The notes below the pieces were generated by a model that worked only from the letters and a program-made list of their open reading frames with translations, had not been told where the DNA came from and did no database searches. The translations under genes and the position numbers were made by a program. From Ferdinandcohnia sp036965165 (GTDB taxonomy: Bacteria; Bacillota; Bacilli; Bacillales; Bacillaceae_L), in the NCBI RefSeq assembly GCF_036965165.1, contig NZ_JBALOX010000007.1, positions 8,996-72,995 of the forward strand: a DNA stretch of 64,000 nt. Direction: 5' to 3'. This document shows, piece by piece, positions 41,652 through 49,329 of the stretch (position 1 is the first letter of the stretch; the number at the start of each line of letters is the position of its first letter).

Positions 41652-42577
41652 TATGCAGCTCTATGTACCTTCATGATAAAATTCGTTAACGCCCCAAGAA
41701 AAGGTAAAAAGAGAAGTGAAGTAAGGACATTAAAGATCAAACTGACGTGGGCGATTTGAACATCAGGATGTGATGTAAGCAGCATGGCGATTTGACCAAG
41801 CACATTTATTAACGGAAAAAATAAAACTACACCGATCACATTTACCCATATATGGGCATATGCAGCTAGCTTGGCTTCATGTCTACTCCCAATACTTGCA
41901 ATAAAAGCAGTAATACATGTTCCGATGTTCGCACCTAGTAAAACTGCAATCCCTGCATTTAAAGTTAGTAGCTGTTCATTCATAAAGCCCATAATGATAC
42001 CAGTTGTCGCAGTACTCGATTGAATAATAGAAGTCAAAATCGTCCCAACTCCTACCCCAAAAAGACCGCTCTCATTGGTATGTTGAAAAAAAGTATGAAT
42101 GGACGGAAATTGTGAGATTGGACTAGCAAGCTGCTCAAACCCATTCATCGCCACAAACATACATCCCAATCCAAATAAAAAAGCACCAAAGCTAAATACC
42201 TGTTGATTACTAATAAACAAACATAAAAATCCTAAAATTAAAATCGGAACAATCCATTCAAAAATATCAAAGGTAATCATTTCTGCCGTAAAGGTGGTTC
42301 CAATATTGGTACCAAGTATAATTCCAATGGATTGCTTAAAGGTTAAATATCCTGTCGCAATTAACCCAACAACAAGAACCATAACAGCAGAGCTGCTGTG
42401 GATAATTGCGGTAATGATCATTCCAGTTAATAATCCCTTGATCGGATTATTAGTAAAGCGAATCAGCCAAACCTTTAGTTTGTCTCCGGTAAGATTATAA
42501 AGGCCTGTCCTCATCACAGTCATGCCAAAAAGAAAGATTGCGATAAATACAGCAAATAATGAAATAAGTTCAATCAT
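41651..42577 (-). CDS. yqeW: Na+/phosphate cotransporter family protein (YqeW type)
   Basis: 308 residues, very hydrophobic, with the tandem Na/Pi-cotransporter repeats: TAIIHSSSAVMVLVVG in the first half and SIIQSSTATTGIIMGF in the second, both carrying the QSS-type motif. It probably moves phosphate with sodium across the membrane. ATG 42577 follows AGGGGTGAAA. YqeW has this place between deoC and rpsU in B. subtilis, which supports the name. Confidence 0.88.
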   Translation of the reverse strand: MIELISLFAVFIAIFLFGMTVMRTGLYNLTGDKLKVWLIRFTNNPIKGLLTGMIITAIIHSSSAVMVLVVGLIATGYLTFKQSIGIILGTNIGTTFTAEMITFDIFEWIVPILILGFLCLFISNQQVFSFGAFLFGLGCMFVAMNGFEQLASPISQFPSIHTFFQHTNESGLFGVGVGTILTSIIQSSTATTGIIMGFMNEQLLTLNAGIAVLLGANIGTCITAFIASIGSRHEAKLAAYAHIWVNVIGVVLFFPLINVLGQIAMLLTSHPDVQIAHVSLIFNVLTSLLFLPFLGALTNFIMKVHRAA

Positions 42578-42779
42578 CCATTTTCACCCCTATCTCATTG
42601 TATGGACAAGGATTCGTGAAAATGACTACTTCAACTTTTTATCTTAGCCCCTTTCGAAATTTATTGGAAATGCCGTAATAGACAATAAATAAAGGGAATT
42701 TAACAGGAATAATAGTAAAAAAAATTATTAAAACTAGTAAGGAACACGTGATTTCTAGTGTTACTATTGTGAATTACAG

Positions 42780-42808
42780 TTGACCAAAAATCATGCATAT
42801 ATTATAAT
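42780..42808 (+). promoter_or_regulatory. Sigma-A promoter of rpsU
   Basis: TTGACC (42780-42785), a 17 bp spacer and TATAAT (42803-42808), about 115 bp before rpsU. The 345 bp between the cotransporter gene and rpsU otherwise holds no ORF that I can support. Confidence 0.8.
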
Positions 42809-42922
42809 TGCAAAGTACATGTTTTTTGTTTCGACGATATTTTTCGATCGACACTAAGAGAATGTAATAGAACATGTGTCTTAATTAGAGTTAGTGGTTG
42901 TTTTCGGAGGGAGGGAATTAGA

Positions 42923-43096
42923 ATGTCAAAAACGGTCGTTCGTAAAAACGAATCGCTTGAAGATGCTCTTCGCCGCTTCAAACGTACTGTGTCTAAATCT
43001 GGTACTATTCAAGAAGCTAGAAAGCGCGAATTCTATGAAAAGCCTAGCGTAAAGCGTAAGAAGAAATCTGAAGCTGCTAGAAAGCGTAAATTCTAA
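42923..43096 (+). CDS. rpsU: 30S ribosomal protein S21
   Basis: 57 residues, highly basic: MSKTVVRKNESLEDALRRFK, then a lysine/arginine-rich tail ending EAARKRKF. Typical S21. GGAGGGAGGG precedes the ATG. yqeY starts 16 bp after the stop, as in B. subtilis. Confidence 0.98.
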   Translation: MSKTVVRKNESLEDALRRFKRTVSKSGTIQEARKREFYEKPSVKRKKKSEAARKRKF

Positions 43097-43112
43097 AAGA
43101 GGGTGTAGTTTT

Positions 43113-43559
43113 ATGGGTCTTCTCGAGCGTTTAAATAATGATATGAAAACAGCGATGAAGAATAAAGAGAAAGATAAGCTATCTGTTATTCGAATGGTGA
43201 AGGCTGCCCTTCAAAATGAGGGGATTAAGCTTGGTACCAGTGAACTTTCAGAAGAAACAGAACTAACGGTTCTTACTCGTGAATTAAAACAACGAAAAGA
43301 TTCCCTCCGCGAATTTAGTAACGCTGGTCGTGAAGATCTTGTTAATAAAATTCAAACTGAAATTGAGATATTAGAGGTATACCTTCCAGAACAATTATCT
43401 GAAGAGGATCTTGTTATGATTGTGAAAGAAACAGTACAAGAGGTCAATGCTTCTTCAAAGGCTGACATGGGCAAAGTGATGGCTGCCATCATGCCAAAGG
43501 TTAAAGGCAAAGCTGATGGCGGTCTCGTAAACAAACTTGTTCAACAGCAATTATCTTAA
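43113..43559 (+). CDS. yqeY: YqeY (GatB/YqeY domain protein)
   Basis: 148 residues: MKTAMKNKEKDKLSVIRMVK opening, with LEVYLPEQLSEEDL and ADMGKVMAAIMPKVKGKADG later; this is the GatB/YqeY tail domain that binds tRNA in the amidotransferase. As a free protein its role is not settled. ATG 43113 after AGAGGGTG; likely same transcript as rpsU, with terminator at 43566-43592. Confidence 0.95.
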   Translation: MGLLERLNNDMKTAMKNKEKDKLSVIRMVKAALQNEGIKLGTSELSEETELTVLTRELKQRKDSLREFSNAGREDLVNKIQTEIEILEVYLPEQLSEEDLVMIVKETVQEVNASSKADMGKVMAAIMPKVKGKADGGLVNKLVQQQLS

Positions 43560-43565
43560 CAAAAG

Positions 43566-43592
43566 CACCTTACATCGCGTAAGGTGTTTTTT
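43566..43592 (+). terminator. Terminator after yqeY
   Basis: CACCTTAC (43566-43573) pairs with GTAAGGTG (43579-43586) and is followed by TTTTTT. Confidence 0.88.
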
Positions 43593-43698
43593 CATTATAA
43601 GGGGATACTGGGGAATTGTACCTTTGAAATTGTTTCCCCCAATACATACTAAAGGTAGGAATTACCACTAAAAAGATTGTATAAAAACGATCAAAAAA

Positions 43699-43725
43699 TG
43701 AAACCAGGTATGCACTTCAATCGTA
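43699..43725 (+). promoter_or_regulatory. Sigma-W type promoter of yqeZ-floA-yqfB
   Basis: TGAAAC (43699-43704), 17 bp, CGTA (43722-43725). This fits the sigma-W pattern (TGAAAC, 16-17 bp, CGTA). The same operon is in the sigma-W regulon in B. subtilis, where it responds to membrane-active antimicrobials. Confidence 0.75.
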
Positions 43726-43773
43726 TTACATACTATGAAGACTCAAAAATGAATAGAGAGGAGGGAACGCGAT

Positions 43774-45105
43774 TTGAAAAAATGGAGAATCCTTTTATTC
43801 CTGTCCATTATTCTCTTGCCGCTAATCCTTACAATAACGCCAAATAAGAGCCACAGTGCAGCAGACCAAGTGGTGTATATTATCCCTTTGGAAGAAACAG
43901 TTGAAAAAGGATTAAGTGCATTTATCGATCGTTCGATTACTGATGCTGAGAATAAAGGAGCAGATATCATCATTTTTGAAATTAATACCCCGGGTGGGGC
44001 GGTTGATGCTGCAACACAAATAGGCAAACGAATTCAGGAATCAACCATTCCTACGGTCGCCTATATCAATAACGATGCCATCTCAGCGGGTGCTTTTATC
44101 GCATTAAATGCAGATCAGATCTATATGTCTGATAATGGTAGAATGGGAGCAGCTGGTATAATTGACCAAGCAGGGAATACAGCAGATGAAAAAGCCGTTT
44201 CCTACTGGTTGTCGGCAATGAAAGGCGCTGCAGAAAACAATGGGCGTGATCCAATTTACGCATTAGCAATGGCAGATAAAGAGATTGATCTTCCCGAGCT
44301 TGGCGCCGAAAAAGGAAAGTTTCTTACACTAACAGCCAAACAGGCTCTATCCGTTAAATATGCGGAAGGGATTGTCCACGATAGAGCTGAATTATTAAAG
44401 ACACTAGGCTATGAAAAAGCAGCTATTGAAGAAGCAGAAGTAAGTATTGCTGAAAAAATTGCACGCTTTATTACAAATCCAATTGTTGTTTCGATTTTAT
44501 TAACAATCGGAAGCTTAGGGTTAGTTGTTGAATTATACTCTCCTGGTTTTGGCATTCCTGGTATAATGGGAATATCTGCACTATTGCTCTTTTTCTATGG
44601 GCATATGGTAGCGGGACTAGCTGGAATGGAATCCATTATTCTTTTTGTAATAGGTATTGTATTAATTTTACTGGAGTTTGTTTTGCCTGGGGGGATTGTT
44701 GGCTTGATAGGAGTAGGGGCTATTTTAACGAGCTTTTTCTTAGCAGGAAGCAGTATGATGGTAATTAGTATTTCACTCTTAGTAGCATTAGTAGCAACAA
44801 TTGTTGTATCGATCATTTTGGCGAAAGTTTTCGGCAAGAGGCTACATGCATTTAAAAAGATTATCCTCTTTGATTCTACCAATACTGAAAGTGGTTATGT
44901 GTCTAATAAGAATCGAGAAGATTTAATCGGAAAACAAGGCATTGCCTTAACAACATTAAGACCTTCGGGTACTGCAATTATTAACGATGAAAGAATTGAT
45001 GTTGTCACACAAGGCAATTTCATTGAAAGAAATACAAAAGTTGAAGTCATCAAAACAGAAGGTTCTCGAATTGTCGTTCGAGAAGTGACTGAAATTGATA
45101 AATAA
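43774..45105 (+). CDS. yqeZ: NfeD-like membrane-bound serine protease homologue YqeZ
   Basis: 443 residues: a signal or anchor sequence (about 5-25), a ClpP/SppA-like domain with NNDAISAGAFIALNADQI (candidate catalytic Ser), four membrane spans (about 229-352) and a C-terminal NfeD beta-barrel (IGKQGIALTTLRPSGTAIIN). NfeD proteins partner with flotillin/stomatin proteins, and floA follows 24 bp later. TTG 43774 follows GAGAGGAGGG. Likely under sigma-W. Confidence 0.92.
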   Translation: MKKWRILLFLSIILLPLILTITPNKSHSAADQVVYIIPLEETVEKGLSAFIDRSITDAENKGADIIIFEINTPGGAVDAATQIGKRIQESTIPTVAYINNDAISAGAFIALNADQIYMSDNGRMGAAGIIDQAGNTADEKAVSYWLSAMKGAAENNGRDPIYALAMADKEIDLPELGAEKGKFLTLTAKQALSVKYAEGIVHDRAELLKTLGYEKAAIEEAEVSIAEKIARFITNPIVVSILLTIGSLGLVVELYSPGFGIPGIMGISALLLFFYGHMVAGLAGMESIILFVIGIVLILLEFVLPGGIVGLIGVGAILTSFFLAGSSMMVISISLLVALVATIVVSIILAKVFGKRLHAFKKIILFDSTNTESGYVSNKNREDLIGKQGIALTTLRPSGTAIINDERIDVVTQGNFIERNTKVEVIKTEGSRIVVREVTEIDK

Positions 45106-45128
45106 AAAAAAGTAGGAGGAAAAATAAA

Positions 45129-46118
45129 ATGCCAACAGGTATGATTACAATTCTAATATTAGTTGCACTCGGTATTATTATATTGGCTGTACTCTTTACA
45201 TTTGTGCCAGTTGCACTATGGATTTCAGCACTTGCAGCTGGTGTCCGTGTAAGTATTTTTACATTAATAGGGATGAGGTTGCGTCGCGTTATACCGGGTC
45301 GTGTTATTATCCCGTTAATTAAGGCTCAAAAAGCAGGTTTAAATCTGAATACAAATCAATTGGAGAGTCACTATTTAGCAGGTGGTAATGTTGACCGTGT
45401 TGTTAACGCACTAATCGCTGCACAACGTGCGAACATTGAATTAACCTTTGAAAGAGCAGCAGCAATCGATTTAGCAGGTCGTGACGTATTAGAGGCTGTA
45501 CAAATGAGTGTTAACCCTAAGGTTATCGAAACACCATTTATTTCAGGTGTGGCGATGGATGGTATTGAAGTAAAAGCAAAAGCACGTATCACAGTTCGTG
45601 CAAATATTGATCGCTTAGTCGGGGGAGCAGGAGAGGAAACTGTTATTGCCCGTGTAGGTGAAGGTATTGTAAGTACAATCGGTTCCCAAAATGATCATAA
45701 AAAAGTTCTTGAAAACCCCGATATGATTTCAAAAACTGTTTTAGCAAAAGGGCTTGATGCAGGTACTGCATTCGAAATCCTTTCCATTGATATCGCAGAC
45801 CTTGATATCGGTAAAAATATCGGGGCTGTACTTCAAACTGACCAAGCTGAAGCAGATAAGAAAATTGCTCAAGCGAAGGCTGAAGAACGTCGTGCAATGG
45901 CGGTTGCAAGTGAGCAAGAAATGCGCGCTCGTGTAGAAGAAATGAAAGCGAAGGTTGTGGAAGCTGAGGCTGAAGTACCATTAGCAATGGCAGAAGCATT
46001 ACGCACTGGTAACCTTGGAGTGCTGGACTATACAAATCTAAAAAATATCATGGCTGACACTGACATGAGAGATTCAATTGGTAGAAGCACTAAGGATCAT
46101 GACGAAGATCATAAATAA
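45129..46118 (+). CDS. floA: Flotillin-like protein FloA
   Basis: 329 residues: one N-terminal membrane hairpin (about 5-50), an SPFH/PHB-like domain and a C-terminal helical part rich in Ala/Glu (QAEADKKIAQAKAEERRAMA). FloA organises functional membrane microdomains in Bacillus and is called YqfA in B. subtilis. ATG 45129 follows AGTAGGAGGAAAA. It follows yqeZ and precedes yqfB, the conserved trio. Confidence 0.96.
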   Translation: MPTGMITILILVALGIIILAVLFTFVPVALWISALAAGVRVSIFTLIGMRLRRVIPGRVIIPLIKAQKAGLNLNTNQLESHYLAGGNVDRVVNALIAAQRANIELTFERAAAIDLAGRDVLEAVQMSVNPKVIETPFISGVAMDGIEVKAKARITVRANIDRLVGGAGEETVIARVGEGIVSTIGSQNDHKKVLENPDMISKTVLAKGLDAGTAFEILSIDIADLDIGKNIGAVLQTDQAEADKKIAQAKAEERRAMAVASEQEMRARVEEMKAKVVEAEAEVPLAMAEALRTGNLGVLDYTNLKNIMADTDMRDSIGRSTKDHDEDHK

Positions 46119-46148
46119 ACCTCAAAACGTCGAAAGGAGGTTTAGACT

Positions 46149-46631
46149 GTGGATTCACCTATAGAAGGGCTAATTAAATTTATTATGGCTAATCCCATAA
46201 TTTTGATAATCGTATTTGGACTTTTTGTTAATGCATTTAAACGTTTTGCGAGTGGTAAAAAAGAACCTACGACTCAAATACCATTACCAAAGCAGTTCGA
46301 TCCGTTTGATCAAGAACCAAAGCCTGAAAAAGAGGAATATCAGGTCGAAACGAAGTATGATTATGATGAATTTGAAGCTAAAGAAGCTTCTGCTCCTCAG
46401 GTTCCAAATACGTTCTTTGAACGATACCAAGAGCTTCAACAAAATGGAACCTATAGTGAAAACAAAAGCAAGGGTGAAGAACCAGCCATAACGGTTCATA
46501 AGCCTGCAGTAGCCAATAAAGAACGTTTGGCTGTCAAAAGCTACTCGAAAAACAAAGTCGTCGAAGGGATTGTATGGTCTGAAATTCTTGGTCCCCCAAG
46601 GGCAAAAAGACCGTACCAACTCCGTCGATAA
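46149..46631 (+). CDS. yqfB: YqfB-like membrane-anchored protein
   Basis: 160 residues, GTG start with AAAGGAGGTTTAG. One N-terminal membrane span (about 15-30, ANPIILIIVFGLFVNAF) and a long acidic/polar disordered part ending in IVWSEILGPPRAKRP. It closes the yqeZ-floA-yqfB set; function unknown. Longer than the B. subtilis protein as I remember it, the difference being in the low-complexity middle. Confidence 0.83.
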   Translation: MDSPIEGLIKFIMANPIILIIVFGLFVNAFKRFASGKKEPTTQIPLPKQFDPFDQEPKPEKEEYQVETKYDYDEFEAKEASAPQVPNTFFERYQELQQNGTYSENKSKGEEPAITVHKPAVANKERLAVKSYSKNKVVEGIVWSEILGPPRAKRPYQLRR

Positions 46632-46650
46632 AATTTTATAGATGTTCTAT

Positions 46651-46697
46651 GAACCCCGTTTCACTCATAAATATGAGTTGAAAGGGGGTTCTTTTTT
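46651..46697 (+). terminator. Terminator hairpin enclosing the yqfC ribosome binding site
   Basis: GAACCCC (46651-46657) with GGGGTTC (46685-46691), TTTC with GAAA and ACTCAT with ATGAGT form a long stem, followed by TTTTTT ending one base before the yqfC ATG. The yqfC ribosome binding site AAAGGGGG is in the 3' arm. It ends the floA operon and, if transcribed through, would hide the yqfC start. Confidence 0.8.
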
Positions 46698-46982
46698 ATG
46701 CCTAAAAACCTAGGACAACGCATGAAAAGATGGATCACAAACAAGATGGAACTTCCTGCTGACGTCATGATGGATCTTCCAAGAATAACCATGATTGGAC
46801 AATTACATATTTACATAGAGAATCATCGCGGATTATTAACCTTTTCAGATAAAGAAGTACGGCTATTACTGAAACAAGGACAACTTCTGATAAAAGGGAA
46901 AGCATTTGTGATTAAAACAATTTTACCTGAGGAAATCATGCTCGAAGGAAAAATTGAACATGTGCAATATATTGAGAATTGA
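46698..46982 (+). CDS. yqfC: Sporulation protein YqfC
   Basis: 94 residues: MPKNLGQRMKRWITNKMELP, then DVMMDLPRITMIGQ and a beta-rich YabP/YqfC-type domain with NHRGLLTFSDKEVRLL. The family is made in the mother cell under sigma-E and acts with yqfD. The ribosome binding site lies in the 3' arm of a terminator hairpin (46651-46691). Repeat copy E separates it from yqfD. Confidence 0.93.
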   Translation: MPKNLGQRMKRWITNKMELPADVMMDLPRITMIGQLHIYIENHRGLLTFSDKEVRLLLKQGQLLIKGKAFVIKTILPEEIMLEGKIEHVQYIEN

Positions 46983-46994
46983 GAATTGATTCTA

Positions 46995-47114
46995 CCTTTA
47001 TTCAGCATGGCTGAATAAAGGAAAGCCTCCGGCGGATGCCACGATTTTTTAGAGGAAATTTTTCGGTCAAGCCCGAAAAAAATCGGGCGCAAATACGCCG
47101 AGGCGAATTTGATT
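46995..47114 (+). repeat. Family 1 structured repeat, copy E (short form)
   Basis: Opens with a perfect 12-pair hairpin (46995-47006 with 47010-47021, loop ATG). Keeps GCCTCCGGCGGATGCCACGA, the closing pair CGATTTTTT/AAAAAATCG and the last hairpin CAAATaCGCC-ga-GGCGaATTTG. The two inner arms of other copies are replaced by one small hairpin (TTTTTCGG/CCCGAAAAA). Confidence 0.85.
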
Positions 47115-47133
47115 AGAGGAGGCCATTTATAGC

Positions 47134-48280
47134 ATGAAAAATCATTGGATGCACTTTTTTACTGGAAGTGTCAAGGTAGTTATTTCAGGAAAAGGGACAG
47201 AGAGATTCATAAATGAGTGTGTAAGGCAAGGAATTGTCGTGTGGGATGTGAAAAAGCCGGGTACACATGCCCTGAGCTTTTCAATGTATTTAAAAGATAT
47301 AAAAAAAATTCGACGAGTTGTTCGTAAAAATGATTGTAAACTTAAATTCATTGGAAAAAGGGGCTTGCCATTTCTCGTTCANNTTTTTTATCATTGTTAC
47401 CTTATTATCAAATATGGTTTGGAACATAAAAGTGGAGGGAGCCAAACCAGAAACAGAGCACCGCATTATTCAAGAATTGAAAAAGCTTGGTGTAGAAAAA
47501 GGGAAGCTACAATTTTTTATAGAAGATAATGAATCATTGCAAAGGCATCTGGAAGATGCCGTAACTGATATTACATGGATTGGTGTGGAATTAAATGGGA
47601 CGACCTATCATTTTGAGGTTGTTGAAAAGAACCAGCCGGAACCTCCAGAACAGCTTAGTCCAAGAAATCTTGTTGCCAATAAAAAAGCAATTATCAAGAA
47701 ACTAATCGTGGAAGAAGGAAAGCCCGTTGTAGCCGAAAATGATTTTGTCAAAAAGGGCGATCTTTTAGTTACTGGTAAAATTGGAAAAGAAGGAGAGGAA
47801 ATCTACGTACCTGCACGTGGAAAAATTTTTGGCGAAACTTGGTACAAGTCTGAAGTAACGGTAGAAATTACAACGAAACTTGATGTATTAACAGGGGAAA
47901 ATAATATAAAACACTATATCTCGTTAGGGGATTTCCGTATACCTATTTGGGGTTTTGGTAAGATTGAATATAAGGAGTTTCAAACGGATTTGGAGGAAAG
48001 ACATATCAAATTTTTTAATTGGGAACTTCCAATTGCATATGAAAAAGAGACCATTAGAGAAAGTGAAAAAACCATCAGAACGTATACGACAAATGAGGCT
48101 ATCGAAGAAGCTAAGCGAATTGGAAGGAATACGTTAGAACAAGAATTAGATAGCGATGCTGAAATTATGGAAGAAAAAGTTTTGCGTCATTCCATTAACA
48201 ATGGTAAAGTAAAATTGGAAATAAAATATAATGTTATTGAGAATATCGTCACTACGATACCATTAGTTCAAGGAGACTAA
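47134..48280 (+). CDS. yqfD: Sporulation protein YqfD, frame broken by a 2-N gap
   Basis: Two frames of one gene. First 47134 to the gap: MKNHWMHFFTGSVKVVISGK, then SMYLKDIKKIRRVVRK. After the gap in another frame: FFIIVTLLSNMVWNIKVEG and the C-terminal domain to 48280. YqfD family proteins are membrane-bound sporulation proteins under sigma-E, next to yqfC. N at 47382-47383 are of unknown true length, and the frame change is an assembly effect. The membrane span straddles the gap. phoH starts 4 bp after the stop. Confidence 0.9.
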
Positions 48281-48283
48281 AGG

Positions 48284-49246
48284 ATGTCAGAAGATTTAGT
48301 TATGAGTAAACATCAACTTGAAAATACAAACGAGGCACTAGTTTTGTTTGGAAACAATGATCTTCATCTTAAACGGATTGAAGAAGAATTAAATGTTTCG
48401 ATCATCACAAGAGGTGAGGCTGTCCATGTCTCAGGAGACGCAACTAATGTACAGCTTGTTGAGGGAATACTTGAAAAGCTTCTTGGAGTGATACGAAAAG
48501 GGATACATGTAAGTGAACGAGATATTATTTACTGTATTCAAATGGCGAAAAGTGGGAAACTAGATTCATTTGAAGAAATATACGATGAAGAAATTACAAA
48601 AACTGCAAAGGGGAAATCCATTCGTGTAAAAACACACGGACAACGTCAATATGTGGCAGCTATTAAACAGCATGATTTAGTATTTGGTATCGGTCCAGCG
48701 GGTACCGGAAAAACCTATTTGGCAGTTGTTATGGCTGTAAACGCTTTGAAAAACGGACAGGTTAAACGCATTATTCTGACTCGTCCAGCTGTTGAAGCAG
48801 GTGAAAGCCTAGGATTTTTACCAGGAGATTTAAAAGAAAAGGTTGATCCATACTTACGTCCTTTGTATGATGGATTACACGATGTACTAGGTGCTGAGCA
48901 TACCGAACGTTTAATGGAACGAGGAATAATTGAAATTGCCCCATTAGCCTATATGAGAGGACGTACACTTGACGATGCTTTTGTCATTTTAGATGAAGCG
49001 CAAAATACAACATTGGCCCAAATGAAGATGTTTTTGACACGCTTAGGTTTTGGCTCTAAAATGGTCATAACAGGAGATATCTCGCAAATCGATTTACCTA
49101 AAGGGGTAAAATCCGGCTTACATGAAGCAATAAATATCCTGAAGGATGTATATGGATCTGCGTTTATCTTTTTGGAACAGTCTGATGTTGTACGTCATCC
49201 TCTTGTAGCACGCATTATTGAAGCGTATGAAAAGGCTGAGGCTTAA
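48284..49246 (+). CDS. phoH: PhoH family ATPase
   Basis: 320 residues with P-loop GPAGTGKT at 137-144 and Walker B in FVILDEAQNTT. PhoH-like proteins are ATPases linked to RNA metabolism in several bacteria. ATG 48284 follows CAAGGAGACTAAAGG and lies 4 bp after yqfD, as in B. subtilis (YqfE/PhoH). Terminator at 49253-49280. Confidence 0.95.
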   Translation: MSEDLVMSKHQLENTNEALVLFGNNDLHLKRIEEELNVSIITRGEAVHVSGDATNVQLVEGILEKLLGVIRKGIHVSERDIIYCIQMAKSGKLDSFEEIYDEEITKTAKGKSIRVKTHGQRQYVAAIKQHDLVFGIGPAGTGKTYLAVVMAVNALKNGQVKRIILTRPAVEAGESLGFLPGDLKEKVDPYLRPLYDGLHDVLGAEHTERLMERGIIEIAPLAYMRGRTLDDAFVILDEAQNTTLAQMKMFLTRLGFGSKMVITGDISQIDLPKGVKSGLHEAINILKDVYGSAFIFLEQSDVVRHPLVARIIEAYEKAEA

Positions 49247-49252
49247 AGTAGT

Positions 49253-49280
49253 AAAGACCCATATGTAATGGGTCTTTTTT
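49253..49280 (+). terminator. Terminator after phoH
   Basis: AAAGACCC (49253-49260) pairs with GGGTCTTT (49269-49276) and is followed by a T run. Confidence 0.85.
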
Positions 49281-49329
49281 ATCATTAGTGGAACTGGTAA
49301 AATAAGCCTTAGAGAAGGAGGTTCAAGAA

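Noticed and set aside
47134..47529. Stand-alone 131-codon ORF at the start of yqfD
   Set aside because: After the gap this frame is a read-out in the wrong phase; the correct YqfD continuation is in another frame.
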